A stretch of DNA of 64,000 nt from Varroa destructor (GCF_002443255.2 NW_019211454.1:52828118-52892117); one strand, 5' to 3'. Counted from the first letter of the stretch, positions 12,120-25,891 are shown. Numbers and translations: made by a program. The notes: generated by a model from the sequence alone, not told the origin.

Positions 12120-13127
12120 TGAAATGTCAAAAAAAATTGCTACATATTACAATTTTATTATGGTAAAAGAATAAATGCTGCCCATACCTATAAAAAAAAT
12201 GTATGCTATTTATGGTCAAAATGTGTTATCGGAAGGAACCATCCAAAGATGGCCCTGTCGTTTTCAATCTGGAAATTTCCATGTGAAAAATGCTCCTCGC
12301 GTTTGTTGACGAATTACGGAAAAGTTGTTGAAACGACTGTAAAAGTTGACCAAAAACGACATGAGAGTACCCATGATACTGCCAATGAACTAAACATTCA
12401 CTACCCAAGCCATTTGAAGAAAACTGGCAACGAAAAAAAGGTCCGACGTCTGAGTGTTATATGAATTAACACCAAAAGAACCTGCTCGATTGCATTTCGG
12501 TCTGTAAAACTCTACAGAAACGCCAGCAAATCGAGACATTGCTAAAACGGTTGATCACGAATCGTGAGAAATAGATCACATACGACAGTAATGCGCAAAT
12601 AAAGAGAAATCAGGATGCGTACCCCACGATCTGTGGCAACGGCCATGTTGACGCGAAAGGAGGTAATGCTGAGTTTTTTTTGGGGGCAGGAGGATTGAAA
12701 AGAAATCGGGCATTGTGAACAGCCCCCCTGACGAATCGATGACTTTCAGTTTTAACAACGAACAATGGTACAACAAACTATTGAAAAAATCGATCGAAAC
12801 TAGTGAACAGAAGAAGCGTCGTCCACCACGATAATGCCAGACAGACTACATAGATTTTGAGTTGCCCGGCAAAAATTAGGGAAGCTTGAATTGCAAATAT
12901 TAATGCGCGCGCTATGTAGCCCCGATATTGCACCGTTGGACTATCATTTGTTTCGGTCGCTGCAGAACTGCCTTAACGGTTTTCACTTGGTTTCAATGTA
13001 GGGATACAAAGATTGCGGAGCATAATTTTTTTTACAAAATAAACTACAGAAGCTTTATGGAATCATGCTGTGGCAAGAAAAATCCTGGGAAGTTATCAAT
13101 CAAAATAGCGCATATTTAGTTGAGTAA
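12120..13127 (+). pseudogene. Decayed mariner-family (Tc1/mariner) transposase
   Basis: Fragments of a mariner transposase appear in order on the plus strand, scattered over all three frames. They include YGQ-VLSEGTIQRW and RFQSGNF at 12205-12290 (N-terminal helix-turn-helix region), LYELTPK near 12455 (in place of the conserved WVPHEL), LLKRLIT near 12545, HHDNAR at 12824-12841 and PDIAPLDYHLFRSLQN from 12920. The frame ends QNSAYLVE-stop at 13127. Of the DD34D triad, the second Asp (in HDNA) and third Asp (in LDYHLF) survive. The first is lost: the TGDEKW box reads T-N-R-E-K-stop. Several frameshifts and stops make it inactive. The active family cuts and pastes DNA at TA dinucleotides. I could not find terminal inverted repeats, so the element boundaries are unknown. 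Shorter ORFs within the span are debris. Confidence 0.9.
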
Positions 13128-14076
13128 TATTATTTTAAAGCATTGGAAAAATATTTGCATCAACCTTTCGCGGTATATATACGTATTAGTGATCATTTCC
13201 GTAACGGTCGATTGACAGTACTAGAAAATCATGAGGGAGCGCGTTTATCAACTCTTCCGATTGTTCAAAGCTCAAGCGTTCAGTAGTTGTTACCATTGAT
13301 AATCGGCGGCAATGGCTTTGGTTAGCAGTGGAACGAAGATGGACACAGAAGGAACATCATGGAAGAAACTGAGTACTGCAGATAGACCATTTCAACAAAA
13401 AGTAATAGAGACGGGCAATGCAGAGGGTCATTACCCCATAGCGGTCTTGACGGAAGTCAGCTATCTTGCTGTCTTCTGCTGTCCGTATTTATCGCTGTTG
13501 GGTCTCAACGCAGTGGTTGTCACCTAGGTAATCCAAATAAAGTATCGATCTTTGTGAAGAAGAAGACGGACGTCGCTGAGATTGCCGGTCATCGGAAGTC
13601 GATGGAGCGTCTCTCCGCCGCTTGCCACTCTACCATTGCCGGTACTTCACTGCCGAACGGCTTATTACTCACCAAATCTTTGTGCTGTGATATACAACTC
13701 AGCAACTCAACGGCGGCGTTGATTGCCTCGCGGCTCCCAGTATCGTCACTAGTACGTCAACGAGCACCGGGACCACACACAGCGACCCAATCGACAAGAA
13801 AAGAACAGAATCAACATTTATAAAGTAACCCGAAACGCAGCGACAGACAATAGGTAGCGATGAACAGCAGAATCAAGTCACAATGCCAGCAATAGGAAGA
13901 CATTGTTACCCTCTAACTACGATGTGTTTTCGATCCATCATGTTTCGCTCGACACTCTGCTTTGAGGCGACGACCTCGCTGCGGTGGTAAACGGGAACGA
14001 CGTTAGCGTCTGTAGCTCGCGTAACGCTTCATGTCGTCTTGGGTACTACAGAGTAGCCGACGACAAACTGCACCGA

Positions 14077-14130
14077 ACTGGCGGCGCAGTAGCAGCCAAA
14101 CTGGCGGTGCAGTAGCAGCCAAACTGGTGG
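14077..14130. repeat. 23-bp tandem repeat, about 2.3 copies
   Basis: Units start at 14077, 14100 and 14123 with the core ACTGGCGG(C/T)GCAGTAGCAGCC. The first two copies differ by one base; the third is partial. The period is not a multiple of three, which argues against a coding role. It sits in a CpG-richer patch (13550-14100). Confidence 0.85.
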
Positions 14131-15968
14131 CTCCGATAACTTCAGCGATGACAGGATTGTACGAATTCAGTAGCGCGTATCAATTTTTCTCTCGAACTTT
14201 ACTCGCCTGTTCAGCGTAATCCACTCGATGCTGCGGGGCGAAACGAAGCATTAGGATACTCTGATAATTCGCACTGGATATGTATGTAGAGTAGATGGTG
14301 AATGCGGACAGAACATAAACGTATAAACTTTGACCACAAGGGAGTACACAATTTTACGCCCCAGCAAAAACATGGAGTGTCTAATGTGAACGCATGTTTT
14401 GGGGGGTTCGATTGCTTACCCATGGAACAATGGGCTAATGTGTGCAGAACGGTAAGCAATAAGCAATTAGATAATTGAGTGACATTAAATGAAACTACGT
14501 AAAGGATGCCCAATTTCGTCGGTCGAAGACTATTACTATACATGACAATAAGCATGCGTGCAAAGTAGACATTTACTAAGTTTTCTTTCAGTCGCATCTA
14601 GCTGTCTACGGTAATCACGCAATTAATTCCAAGCTAGATTATTTTTAGGAAGGCACGACTGCTTATCTAACGGGTGCTTTACAGTCAGACGACGATTATT
14701 GGGTCGAGGCGAAGGCATGTCTAGATGTTTTAACCGATAAATGAACGCTACCACCGTGGGCAATATAGGGACATCGTAGCATACGTCGCCCAAAAAGAAA
14801 ACCCTAGGGAAAAAGATTCCGCCTCCAACGGACGACTAGTGACCAGTGACCAGCATACGGATCATCAAGCGTCTTATTAGCCATGGGAAAGTAGCACTGA
14901 ATATAGGTGACTTGAGTCAACGGTTAGAAGAATTAGAGCGTTCTGTCTTATAGTTTTCGCTCATTGCCAAACCAGCAACTCTTGCCTGGACAAAAACAAC
15001 TGACCCGTTACAGTAATTGCGTTACGTGAACGAACATCACAGCGATCTTGATAACCGCTGGAGTTTCTGTATGTGTTAAGCTTCTACGAAAAATCCCAGA
15101 AACAAGAGGAACTTTTAGTGCAGCTTAGCTCTAATAATACTAGGCACCCCGAACAACAGCACCGACATAGCGGTTGAGACGCGTACAGATGCGTAAAATA
15201 AAAAGGCCGAATGAGTAAGCGACAACAAGCGTTTCAAAAATCCAAAGCCATAAGGCGTCAAAAGTCTTCCGAAGACGGCGTTGCACTATTTAGAGAAGAT
15301 AAATAAAAAACTACTATACACGTGCTAAGTATTTTGCTGGTAACAAACTAACGCTATTTACTACGCGCTAGAAGTTAGTACTGCAATGTTGTGTTTTATA
15401 GAATACATTTCTTTCATTGACAGTTGCCGGAAATCTCATATTGTTGAAAATGTCCAAAGAACAGGCCAGAAACAATGTAACTCATATGAAAATCTCTCCA
15501 CGGTGATAAAAAGTTCCATTTTGGATCTCAAAGATGGTATCTGTTTAATTATATCTTCCTTTTGTTAAGTTCTGTATTATATAATAAACTAAAAAAACAT
15601 AATTCTTATGATCCTTACTATTACGGAACTGTCTGCTTTGTTCAAGGAACAGCGCAACACTGCGATGAATTAGTGCGCGAATTTTAGGTTATTGTAGGCA
15701 AACTTGTTTGGAAACTCAATGTCATTTTTACCTATCAATATCGTGGACTTGATTTGCCAGTGATATACTTTGACAGCGATACATTTTGACTTACCCAACT
15801 GCTTGAACTAGAACAAACTAGATGACCGGTATCTTTTACATGGAATACCTTAAATCCTTCTTCATCTTGGATTCTTCATGAAATATTATAGAAAGGGCCA
15901 TAGATTGTGATGTATCAACGATACTGACGGCGGCAACTGTACATGCATATGCTCGCTTACTGTGAAAC

Positions 15969-15973
<5 letters not shown>

Positions 15974-16025
<52 letters not shown>
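15974..16025. repeat. (TA)26 microsatellite
   Basis: An uninterrupted 52-bp TA array, the longest in the window. It produces a spurious Tyr/Ile-repeat ORF. Confidence 0.98.
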
Positions 16026-16028
<3 letters not shown>

Positions 16029-18450
16029 TGTTTATTTATAGTTCGTGTTTTACGTTAAAACATCTCCCAGGGTTATGTCCGGTCCTCACTGATGAACACT
16101 GCTATAAAATTAGCTTAGCTAAAGAAGGACATTTTTTTCTATACCATTATAATTTTGACGTCTATTTATGACGTTCTTCAGTTAACAAGCTGCTTAGCGT
16201 GTTTAGAATTAATTACGAATTCACAACGAACGGTGTGGAATGATCAATGGCTAAAGAGGCACAGTAGAATCATCTGGTAAATTACATTACCTAGATACCC
16301 TAATGGCGTTTAATAAAACTATTTAAGTAGAGGCTTACTACCCCGAAAACACCGAGAGTTTCTAAACAATAAAAAATGTACCACCTGATCAAAATGAGTA
16401 CGTTATTCCGCGCTATTGGTCGAATAATAATTTCTATATAAGATTTTTCTTATACACCTATATATATATATATATAGAAAAGAAATCATAATTTTTATAT
16501 AGGACTGCTCAAATAATGTGTTTGTTTGTTCTCCATTATCTCATAATAATTATGGGAGACTATTTATTGACAGTTAGCTACTTAACGACGTCTCTCGATT
16601 TTGCCTTTTCTTGTACGTTGAAACGTTGGTAAAGTTCACTTTCTTATGACTTCATATGATGATTAATTTGCGAGCCCTTCAGAGGTATTCGTTTAAACTT
16701 TCGTTCGATACGTCAATGAAGAATCAATTGAAAATAATCTCTGACCAGCTCTGTGCAAATAGTTTTTATTTTCCGCAATGTAACTAAACTTTAGGGAATA
16801 GACTCTCTTTTTGTCTAATGAAGAATAAAGTAAAAGATAAAAACAGCTTATTTTTTTCCACTATTCCATATAGTTTATAACCATTTACACATATATCTGT
16901 ATAAAGATCAGCATTAGATAGCAAATTTCGTCTTGTTTCGACCCAGCCCAACTAAGCTTTCTAAAAAATGTGATTCACTGACCAAAATAGACTTTTCCCC
17001 GCTTCTATTTTCTCTTTGATTTTTGTTATCATTCAGTGCTGTGACAAATCAGCGTGTCTTGTTTACATTGCTGTCGTCGTTAATCCTTTGACGTAGAATT
17101 TACTAAATCCTCCCAACGGTGTATTTTTTTTTGCTATTGATTGATCCTTAGAGACGTCAATGAGGTGTCTCAGGGTAAACAAGATCGAATCAATGTACAC
17201 GCTTTATCCTGTTGTACAGTATTACTGCTTGGAAACAGAATATTTGTGTATGTATGTAAATATACAAGAGTATTTTTTTAAGGCCTTGTAGTAACTGCTA
17301 GGGGGCTATTGGCAACAATCTGTTACCTGTCTGTTTGTCTGCCCCTTCTGCTGCTATGACTGCTTCATTAGAAATTACACTCGGATACATCGGGATAGGT
17401 TTTATTCATATTAGTCCTATTATTGGCTTAGAACTAAACTAGGTACCTATTAATCAGTTAATTTTATCAGCTTCGTTATGATTGCTTGGCTGGGAACCAA
17501 TGATGACTCAAGCAGTGCTAGTGAATGTAGCAGTTCGCCTATACGTATCACTAAACCACCGTCGTTGTTTTTGTGATTACCTTCATACATCGTCATCACA
17601 TTTTACATTAGTCGACTTTACGTATATGTGTGCAAGCATTTAAAGTACTTTGCGCACTTGCACACAAAGCGATATACTGCGATCGAAATTTGCGATAACC
17701 AAATGCGCATGATCGTAGCAGCTTTTACGAAGATGACCATGTCCATTGTCATCCACCGGACTGCCGCGCGCCATCAATCCAAAGGGACGACAGCCATAAC
17801 GCACGTGAGGAAGACGTTGACACGTCAAACCATTAGAAACCCTTAATGACGCCCATGGTGTCGCCGTTTTTTTCTACCTGTTAGCTGCCCTGGAAACACG
17901 ACGTTGAGTTCGTCCTAAACGATAGCTCTTCTCATTCCATTGCCACCCCTGAGCCAATATTTACTACAGTAGAAATACGTTTTTAGCACCGTAAACCCAA
18001 AGAATGGTTGGCTGCCACCATGTGAACCGTCGGCATATTTAATGCATGTATAGACGTAATGTTTACAAAACGTGACATCAACTTCAATTTGCTGTAACTT
18101 CTATAGTAACACAATGTACTTTACATGGATCTTTGCAACGGACAGTTGATAACCTCCAACCCAGATTAGCAAAAATAGAGAATCATTTAGAGGGAAAAAG
18201 TTTTAGAAATTAACTTCAAACTATTAATGAATGAAGCTAACTTCAGCTTGCGATTTGATGTTCGTTGCCTACGTGACTATTCACTCGATTATGTCGGTGT
18301 CGTCTAGGGTCCTCTTGGAGAAATTGTTTTACCCGCAAATAAGCTCCAAATCGACTGCACCATCGAAAAATACAGATCAGTATTAATGCAGGCTATATCC
18401 TCTGCCTACAGTAAAAATAACCTTATCCATGCTTAGTCACTGACAGTGAT

Positions 18451-18510
18451 CAGGCCAACGGAAGTTCGATAGGTTGTGAATAAGGTTAGACTTCCTGTCA
18501 CGTTGGCCTG
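18451..18510. repeat. Short inverted repeat, 10-bp arms, 40-nt loop
   Basis: CAGGCCAACG at 18451-18460 and CGTTGGCCTG at 18501-18510 are exact reverse complements. The arrangement resembles a miniature inverted-repeat remnant but is short enough to be chance. Confidence 0.55.
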
Positions 18511-21030
18511 CGTGCCTGCACGGAAGGTAGACAGAGCCAAATGCCAATAATGCTGATGATTGTAATAAGCGTAACAACATTGACATAGCGTGAATCAGTC
18601 ACATACAGATCTGGTTAAACCACGTTGAACAGCAGGTCAATATTATGCGGAAGCAGTACAATAGTAGGCGTCCCTGCTACCTAACAATGCTCACCTGTTA
18701 TCCTTGGCTGCTTTCGAGGCTTTGAAGAGCTTACAGCACCATCACGAAATTAATAGGAAAAAATTTTCTTTAACATTTAAGAATGATAAGGTTTGATAGG
18801 GTTAGTTATTGCCTGAAAAAGTTGTTACTTGGTACAACTTGATACGTATTCAATAAAATAGCTTGAGAACTATTTAATTAACTATAAATGGCCTGCCAAA
18901 GCTATTTAGCTTTTGTTCAATGCCCCTGCGCCGGATCAATCGCGAGCATCTGACCTTTTTCCCTCCTCGCAAGCCAGAAGTATGTTACCCTATCGGGTGT
19001 ACATCACAAGTTCTGCACCAACTGCTATAGTTTATCTTGCCAGCAACTTTAAAAGATCATAAATAAGAGAATAAAAATGACAGCGTTCTATATTTACATC
19101 CTGCATGTCATCTTGTAAAAGAAGTTAGTGCATCCGAAAGTTTGGGACCTCAAAGTCATAATCACAACACATCTATAGTTGGCCAGTGTGTGCATCACAA
19201 ACTGCCATATCAGTACTGAATATGATTGTTCTTCAGCTAATCTATTGTTCTGTCGTATGGTACCCTGAGGCCTTCGCCAAAGATTTTTATATATATCCCA
19301 CTAGGGCTTTTTTAGGCTTGTCATGCATAACACTTCCTCTAGATATAGATGTCTTTTGATTAGTTTCCAAATGACTTCTTACTCACAAATGTTCTATTCG
19401 TTTAAATCGTTGCTTATCTCTCGAGTACCTCACTTATTCCGCGATAAGATTTGTGTAGATCATACGAAATAGTAATGTTGATATTATAGCTTACGCGAAC
19501 ATCGAAACAGATGTGGACGCAGTCGTTGCACGAAGAGTCTTTGGAATAATGGTATTGTTGATTCATACTGCTGACTTAAAAGAAGTAAAATCCTATTCCC
19601 CAAATACTTCGAAACTTGGTCAGTATTACCGACCAATGTTTGGTACATTTTTTTTCACTAAATTTATTATATTAAGATTGTTATATATCAGCTTCGTTTT
19701 CGTATAAAAAATAATTTAAAAGATGCGTTTTTACGAGACGTTTATTTAAGAAAGAAAAACAATTCAGTTACTAATTACTACAGCCACCAGCGGTCAGCCG
19801 TTCAGTCCACGTCAACTAGCAACGACGCCAATCAATATAAAGCCACCGTCGTCGGTATGACAACCCTTCGTCGTCTTCTGGCCGTAGCGAAAACCTTAAT
19901 TCGCGGTGGAACGCTGCATCAACCTCGAACCGTGTGAAGAGTGGGTAGAATCATACTTTTCTTCGATCCGTGCTCCTTTCGTCTACATCCGTCATAAGTT
20001 TCAGTTTTCTAGCTTGTCAGTTGACTTAACAGCTACTCTGATTTAAAAACGGCACTCACAGAAGCGACGATAATAGCAGCTTCCACAACTGTGCGGCCAC
20101 TGGCGGGATCAACAGGTCTAATTTTTATATAGATGCAAGCAAATCTATTTATAGAGTCGTATGGAAAGACGAACAAGATGTATGGTGTTCATTCGTATAA
20201 ATGTATGACTTTGCTTGTAAGCATACGGACGCGTATATGCCTCCTTGTGCTCAATGTACATTTGTGTCATCACCGCCACCTTTTTTTTTCTGCATTGGGT
20301 TTAACGCGCAGTCAAAACGAGCGTTTCCACCTGCTCCTACCACTGTTAGTGTTTATTGACAATGCACTGCTCCTACACTATCACTGATCTTGTACGTTGC
20401 TAGACAGGTAGGGTAATGCCAAAACGACGCACATCCTCAGATGTCCTAACGTGCAAACTATATTGTTTTAGACCTAAGGATCAGAGGCCTGGTATCTTTG
20501 TCATCGTATGTGCAGGTATGGTTGCCACTTCGACTCGAAATTGTCGTACCAAACAGACAATAATAAAGCCTCCATTGGCCTTAGGGGGGCTCCTATCAGA
20601 AAAAGCTGAAAAAGATTTGGCTCAAATGAATGCTTTCGAAACCGGAAAGACCAGCGAAAAGTGTTTTTCTTTTTCTGTTTACTCTCCGCCCTCCATTGTT
20701 CTGCTCTACTGAATACCGCTGCTATCGAAGTGTCGCCATTATTCTTGTATCGGGCCTTTGAAACCGGACGTTCGAGCTGGAGTAACACACATCTAATTCC
20801 TATGACAGCAACGAGACCTAGTAAATCATACGTATTGCATAGTACAAAGAATCTAGTTGCTACCTTTATTGCGATGGTATGGTTATGTTTGCCCTTTCGA
20901 TTTAGCTGCTCGGCAGTTCGCTCAAGCGTCAATTGAATTACGCGAATATATTTAGTAATAGTCGTATCTGTAAAAAAAACATCTAAGAATTTTTTTGGAT
21001 CATTTAAAAAATGAAGTGGTGAGAGATGTT

Positions 21031-21062
21031 CTCTTGAGACCTCTTGAGATGACCTCTTGAGA
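21031..21062. repeat. Three copies of CTCTTGAGA
   Basis: CTCTTGAGA occurs at 21031-21039, 21041-21049 and 21054-21062, spaced 10 and 13 bp apart. It is either a short tandem duplication or a clustered binding site. No gene starts within 4 kb. Confidence 0.7.
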
Positions 21063-22392
21063 GCGTTGAGTGCTGAAGTTCCGTGCAGTATGATTGAACT
21101 TTTATATATGCTAATACATACGCATTGAATATTAAAGTAATAGCAACAACAATAATAATGATAGTACTACTGTAGTTGGTGCTACATTGAATAGCAGTAT
21201 GTATTGCACGTTTTACATTAAATTTAGTGCTCTTAATTAGTAAACAACAGCTGTACTGGGGCAGTAAAGGGCTAGATTATTCGTGAAATCTAAACGACTT
21301 AATAAAGTTGAAAATGATGGTAATGAATTATACCATGATCTCTTACATAAGCCTTGATGATTTTAACGTTTCCACTAATTACTCATTTCCTCAGTATATC
21401 TTCATCATGGAAAAAAAGAGAGAAATAATTACATCGTTCCGCCTTAACCATCGAAAAGCTATCGGGGTGCCAGGGGCAAATTGGGGAATACTTTGAAACG
21501 CTCTCAAACTCATGTTTGATAAGTTAAGCGTTTCCCACATGCATCTCTTATGTAAAAATATTTCAGTTTGTCTTCCCTTGACGAGCTAAAAGTTTATGTA
21601 TACGCTGATATAATGACGATCTACGGATACCAAATGGGTAACGTAAATAAATAGAAATTACTTAATAGTTTAGGAATTCTTACTTTACTTTTTTTTTAGT
21701 TAATTTTTATTCGTATTACTTTTACTCTACTGTTACGTAAGCAAATGTCTAATAAAGACTCTCAAACAAGAGGCCTCAGCTTATCTTGTTGACTCGACGG
21801 CGATCGTATTCGCTTGGCTGATATGAGTATCACATCGTATCGCCAGGCGCACTTAACTTATAAGTCGCTTTCACAGTCCAATGCTACCCAATTGTATTCG
21901 TAGCTTCCGAGATCCAGGCTTCTCTGCGTAAATACCATTGAAGCAATAGGACAAAGGCCAACGTTCATAAGCAACGTTCATCCCTCTCTGCATAATACAT
22001 CCGGCTGCCATAAAGAACACGGTGGTATACATTCAATGCTATATTCTCACTTCGTTACCTTACTAATCAAATAGCACTGTTATCGAATTGCACCGACCTA
22101 TAGGCGCAGTATGACGCCGTACGTCAAATAGAAGGCGTCTGGGCTGAAAATCGTACATCGTGACGATCGCATCGTAAGTGATTTACCATTGCGTACTCAA
22201 TACTGTTCAAGAGACCAGAATAAAGTGGATAGTCGAGCCCAACGGATCGCATAGCAAAATTACGCTACGGGGTAAATCCTAAAATAGTGCACGTTGTACG
22301 ATTCCGGCTACTCCCCCTCTTAACAGCTGCTTTTGGCAGACTCGCCGTTCAAGTAACCCCCGCAACGCCAGTGCGCTCCTATGCCTCACCAT

Positions 22393-22590
22393 TTACTCGG
22401 TATTTCCTTTTGCTCCAATTCTCCATTTGCCCCTTGCTCTCTCTGGCCACCTTCGCACAATCTCTCTTTTCGCATAGGGCATTAGGCGAGCGATTATACT
22501 GTATTTATTATTACGACAGCAGATGAAGTCGCGAAAGCCAAACTGCGGTGAGTAAATGGCTACTGAATGGCCTTTGTCTTCTTCAGTCAT
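22393..22590 (-). other. Small ATG-initiated basic ORF (65 aa), unproven
   Basis: An ATG in an AAG-ATG context starts a 65-codon frame beginning MTEEDKGHSVAIYSPQFGF. The remainder is Arg/Lys-rich (IVRRWPERARGKWRIG). It lies in a locally GC-richer patch at 22280-22830. Composition is protein-like, but length and conservation give no proof. Confidence 0.15.
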
Positions 22591-24219
22591 CTTTGCTTAA
22601 GCAACCCCCGTTACCGCCTGTGCTTCTTCGCTATCTGAGGGTTTTTACTGAGTCTTCGAGGCAAAGATATGACTTTGCGAGAATTACTCTCCATTTTCCA
22701 GAGCCAGACGACCATCGTTTCTATTCGTTGAAGTACATGTAGCATCGTCCTTACTCGCACGAAAGGGAACGCTGGCAAAGGCAACGACAATGCTGCTTGC
22801 CTCACTGTTTGATGTTCATCGGAAGCGATGACGCCGCATTCTTATTATGGGTTTTCAACCGTTTGCTGTGGCTTCACTATGTCTAGTCGAATGCGATGGC
22901 GAACTGAGAGATGAAACAGCATAATGCTCTATTATAACATGGGCAGTTACGACAAAAGGGCTCGTATGGATAACCAGCACTGTTTATTACAGAAGCCTAG
23001 CTGTAGCTCCCTTGGGACATTAAAATACTTCAACTACAGTTGTAATCAGTTGTTTTTGTTAGCTCAGTGATGTCCAACTTGGTCTGTGGGTCTAAAAAAA
23101 ACAGTAGGTACACAGGGAACTGGCACTTATCCTCATCACACCATATGGCGAGTATGAAGCCTCCACGAAGTCAGCATGTAACGGCGCTAGCCTGTGTTTG
23201 TTTAGCTTTTTGTATGTGAGCGAATGAGTGTTCGTGTGTGTCTGTGTGGACGACTCGGCAGAGTCGTATTTATCAACGGAGTACTTTCATGTCAGTGGCG
23301 GAACTGACAATGTTACCACTACTGAAACAGCCATCAAAAATTGTCTACCAAAAACGCACACCTCAATCTAATTTTATTTACGATTGATCTAATCTTCTTT
23401 TTATTCAGTGTCGCCTTGCTTTCCTCTCAGTTGTTTTCATTTTGTTTGAGCCGAAATAGCGGATACCTTGTGACAGGGAGTTTAACATCATTAGGTATAC
23501 TATCTTCAGCTAGTTCTAATGTAATCTGAAGAAGGGACACGCTTCAGCTCCCTCCGTATTTGTATCGAGTGCTGCATGAAGAGTGGCAGACGCAGCTCTA
23601 AATCGACCTTATCTCTTCCGCGTCGCTGTCATTTCGCTGCCAATCGGACCTTGAAGCCCGTAAACCAGGCTAGTCGTACAAATCTTCAAAACGGATATGA
23701 ATCAGTGGAAGTCTATGGTTTAGCAAAAGCGTTTACGTTAATTATTAACGTAGACCAATCATTTCTATGCATTTCTATAGGCAGGTCAAAGACGCTCAGT
23801 GCAAGCACTAAAGTTAACTAAGGATGAATGTCGGCGTTCCTACTAGTAATAATTGTGAGGATTTTTCGCTGCTAATAACTTTTCGCTGACAGATACAGAG
23901 ATATATATACTATAATGGATGTTGTCATCACCCACTTATTTGGCATATGAATGCCGCGAAATTTCAAGACGGTAATTGGGGTATAATGGGACAACTTGCC
24001 AGTTTTCCGGTTTCTCTATAAGGGATTTCTGGTACTTTTGAATTCATATGCATATCGCAATGGCATATGTATAAGAATGTAGTTTGTCCGATAAAACAGA
24101 CTTGACTAGCTGCATGTGTGTATACCTATATCGATTATGGCTACGGGAACACGAATCGACTCATATGGAACGCCGTCGATTTCCATTCACTACTTTAGGC
24201 GGCGTTGTTTTGGGCAAGC

Positions 24220-24247
<28 letters not shown>
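24220..24247. repeat. (AT)14 microsatellite
   Basis: An uninterrupted AT array flanked by GCAAGC and GCATAC. Confidence 0.97.
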
Positions 24248-24250
<3 letters not shown>

Positions 24251-25685
24251 TACATCGTTGTACATATAGTTCAGAATAACCATGTGGTAGTAGTTATAGC
24301 TTATTGCCTATATTATCAGCCCGTCGTGCGTTGACGTGCAGGTTCAGATGGTATGCTCGAACTAGGCCGCGTATCAGCTGTAAGAAAGTTGTAGTCGCGT
24401 GAATCTCAATGCAGATTATCTGCGAAAGGAAATAGTATGGGGTCGACACTGTGGAGTATACGCGGCAGAACGACTGATGGAGGCTCGCTCGAGTGCCAAG
24501 TGGAAACATGGAGGATGTCGTGTTCGCCTCTTCCTCGGATCATTTCTAGATCTATCTGTGTGCAATTAGTGACGTTTAACAATAGCGTTTATGTTCTAGC
24601 GTTACCTGGGCGAACAAAACAACGGACGGATAAACGATGACGATGTCTACAACGCCGAAGTCAGCACTGTAACGGCAGGGAAATATCGAGTAATCTGTTA
24701 CGTTACATCCAAATTACCTACTCTATCAGGACATAAACGGTCGCGCTGGATAGTGGCTAACAAAACCATGGATGCTTAGATGCGTTGCACTGGTTCTAGC
24801 AAGTGTCAAGCGACCGTTCGATGGTAGGTGGGCCGCTCTAGCTAAATGAAGAAAAATAAAAATGGGAAATCGTCGTTATCCGTGTCTGAGAAATTAGGTA
24901 GTTATAGGCCTCATTTATTAAAAATCATAGATGTAGTCGTATATTAATTTTTTGCATCGCCCTCTCATTATGTTCTCACACTATGTGTGGAAGCGAATAT
25001 TCCTTTCAACGGCCGCCCTACACATTCCTAGATTATTTAATTCAATAACCTTAATAAAAGGCTGCCTTTTTCGCAAAGACTGGCACCCCCCGCAACAAGA
25101 TAGAGGATCTCCTATGTAACGAGGACAAATTGTGAATGTATTACTGATAATATGTACGCTAATATTATTTCGTCAAAAGCTTAGATAATTTGCATTGCAG
25201 AAAGTCCGTACTTAAGATACTGTCGAACCCGCCAGTACAGCCGTTCGAAAGGAATAAATACCTTATTGAAGTAATTTCTAGCTGCGAAGGAAGCATTTTT
25301 CTGAACGACAGTGATTGTTGGCATCGCGTTGGAGGCCAACATTTATGCTGCTTGTAGAGGACTTTTTACAGGTTCCGTCATTTACTATACAGAGATTCGA
25401 ACAATCCGTTATAGAAACTATTCTGCTCCCCAAAAAAGATGGGCTCAATAGAATTTAAAAGCTCCAGTGTTCAGATGGACAATAAGTATACACATTTTGA
25501 ACTACTTCAACTCTTCGTATGTAACAGGGCTCCTGAACTACTTAGTGACATTGCCTCAATGACAAATCTATATCAATCTGCAGTATATCTCTATATAGCG
25601 GCTGGGTACCGACATACCCGAGCAGCTCTGTAATACCATAATCACTTTAATTGGGATCTTAACTAACTAGTTGGCGCTCCCCGTC

Positions 25686-25691
25686 TTTATT
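25686..25691 (-). terminator. Candidate polyadenylation signal of the 592-aa gene
   Basis: The plus-strand TTTATT reads AATAAA on the minus strand. It sits about 200 nt downstream of the TAA stop at 25892, a normal distance for a 3' UTR. AATAAA is common in AT-rich DNA, so position is the only support. Confidence 0.4.
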
Positions 25692-25891
25692 CCTCATCTC
25701 AAACTTACTACAATGCTGTTTGAAGTAATTTTCTGCGCAATCAAATCTTTTTCTAGTTGCAGAGGATACACAATAAATTGACAGGCACAAGCTGCAACCG
25801 AAATGGTTCGTCACATCCAAACGGAATAGAGGCTACATCTTAGCGTTGAAAAAATCAGAAGCCGAAATTTTTTACAGAAGAAATTAACTAC

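Larger units (their letters stand above)
13128..25680. other. Long gene-poor stretch
   Basis: Contains microsatellites and the small repeats listed separately. CpG-richer patches at 13550-14100, 19750-20100 and 22280-22830 could be promoter or exon DNA. Overlapping opposite-strand ORFs at 20416-20932 (98 and 143 codons) and minus 14211-14597 (128 codons) are near the length expected by chance and unrecognised. A plus frame at about 23530-23820 (reading ICIECCMKSGRRSSK and onward) has protein-like composition but no proof. Confidence 0.5.

Noticed and set aside
12249..12776. Short ORFs of 60-71 codons on both strands
   Set aside because: They are fragments and antisense of the mariner pseudogene, not genes.
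15962..16171. ORF with an Ile/Tyr repeat
   Set aside because: It is the translation of a TA microsatellite.
20416..20936. Overlapping opposite-strand ORFs of 98, 143 and 91 codons, with AFETGKTS and AFETGRSS appearing in two plus frames
   Set aside because: About two ORFs of 140 codons are expected by chance in 64 kb. The similar peptides come from an 18/24 base match that may be coincidental.
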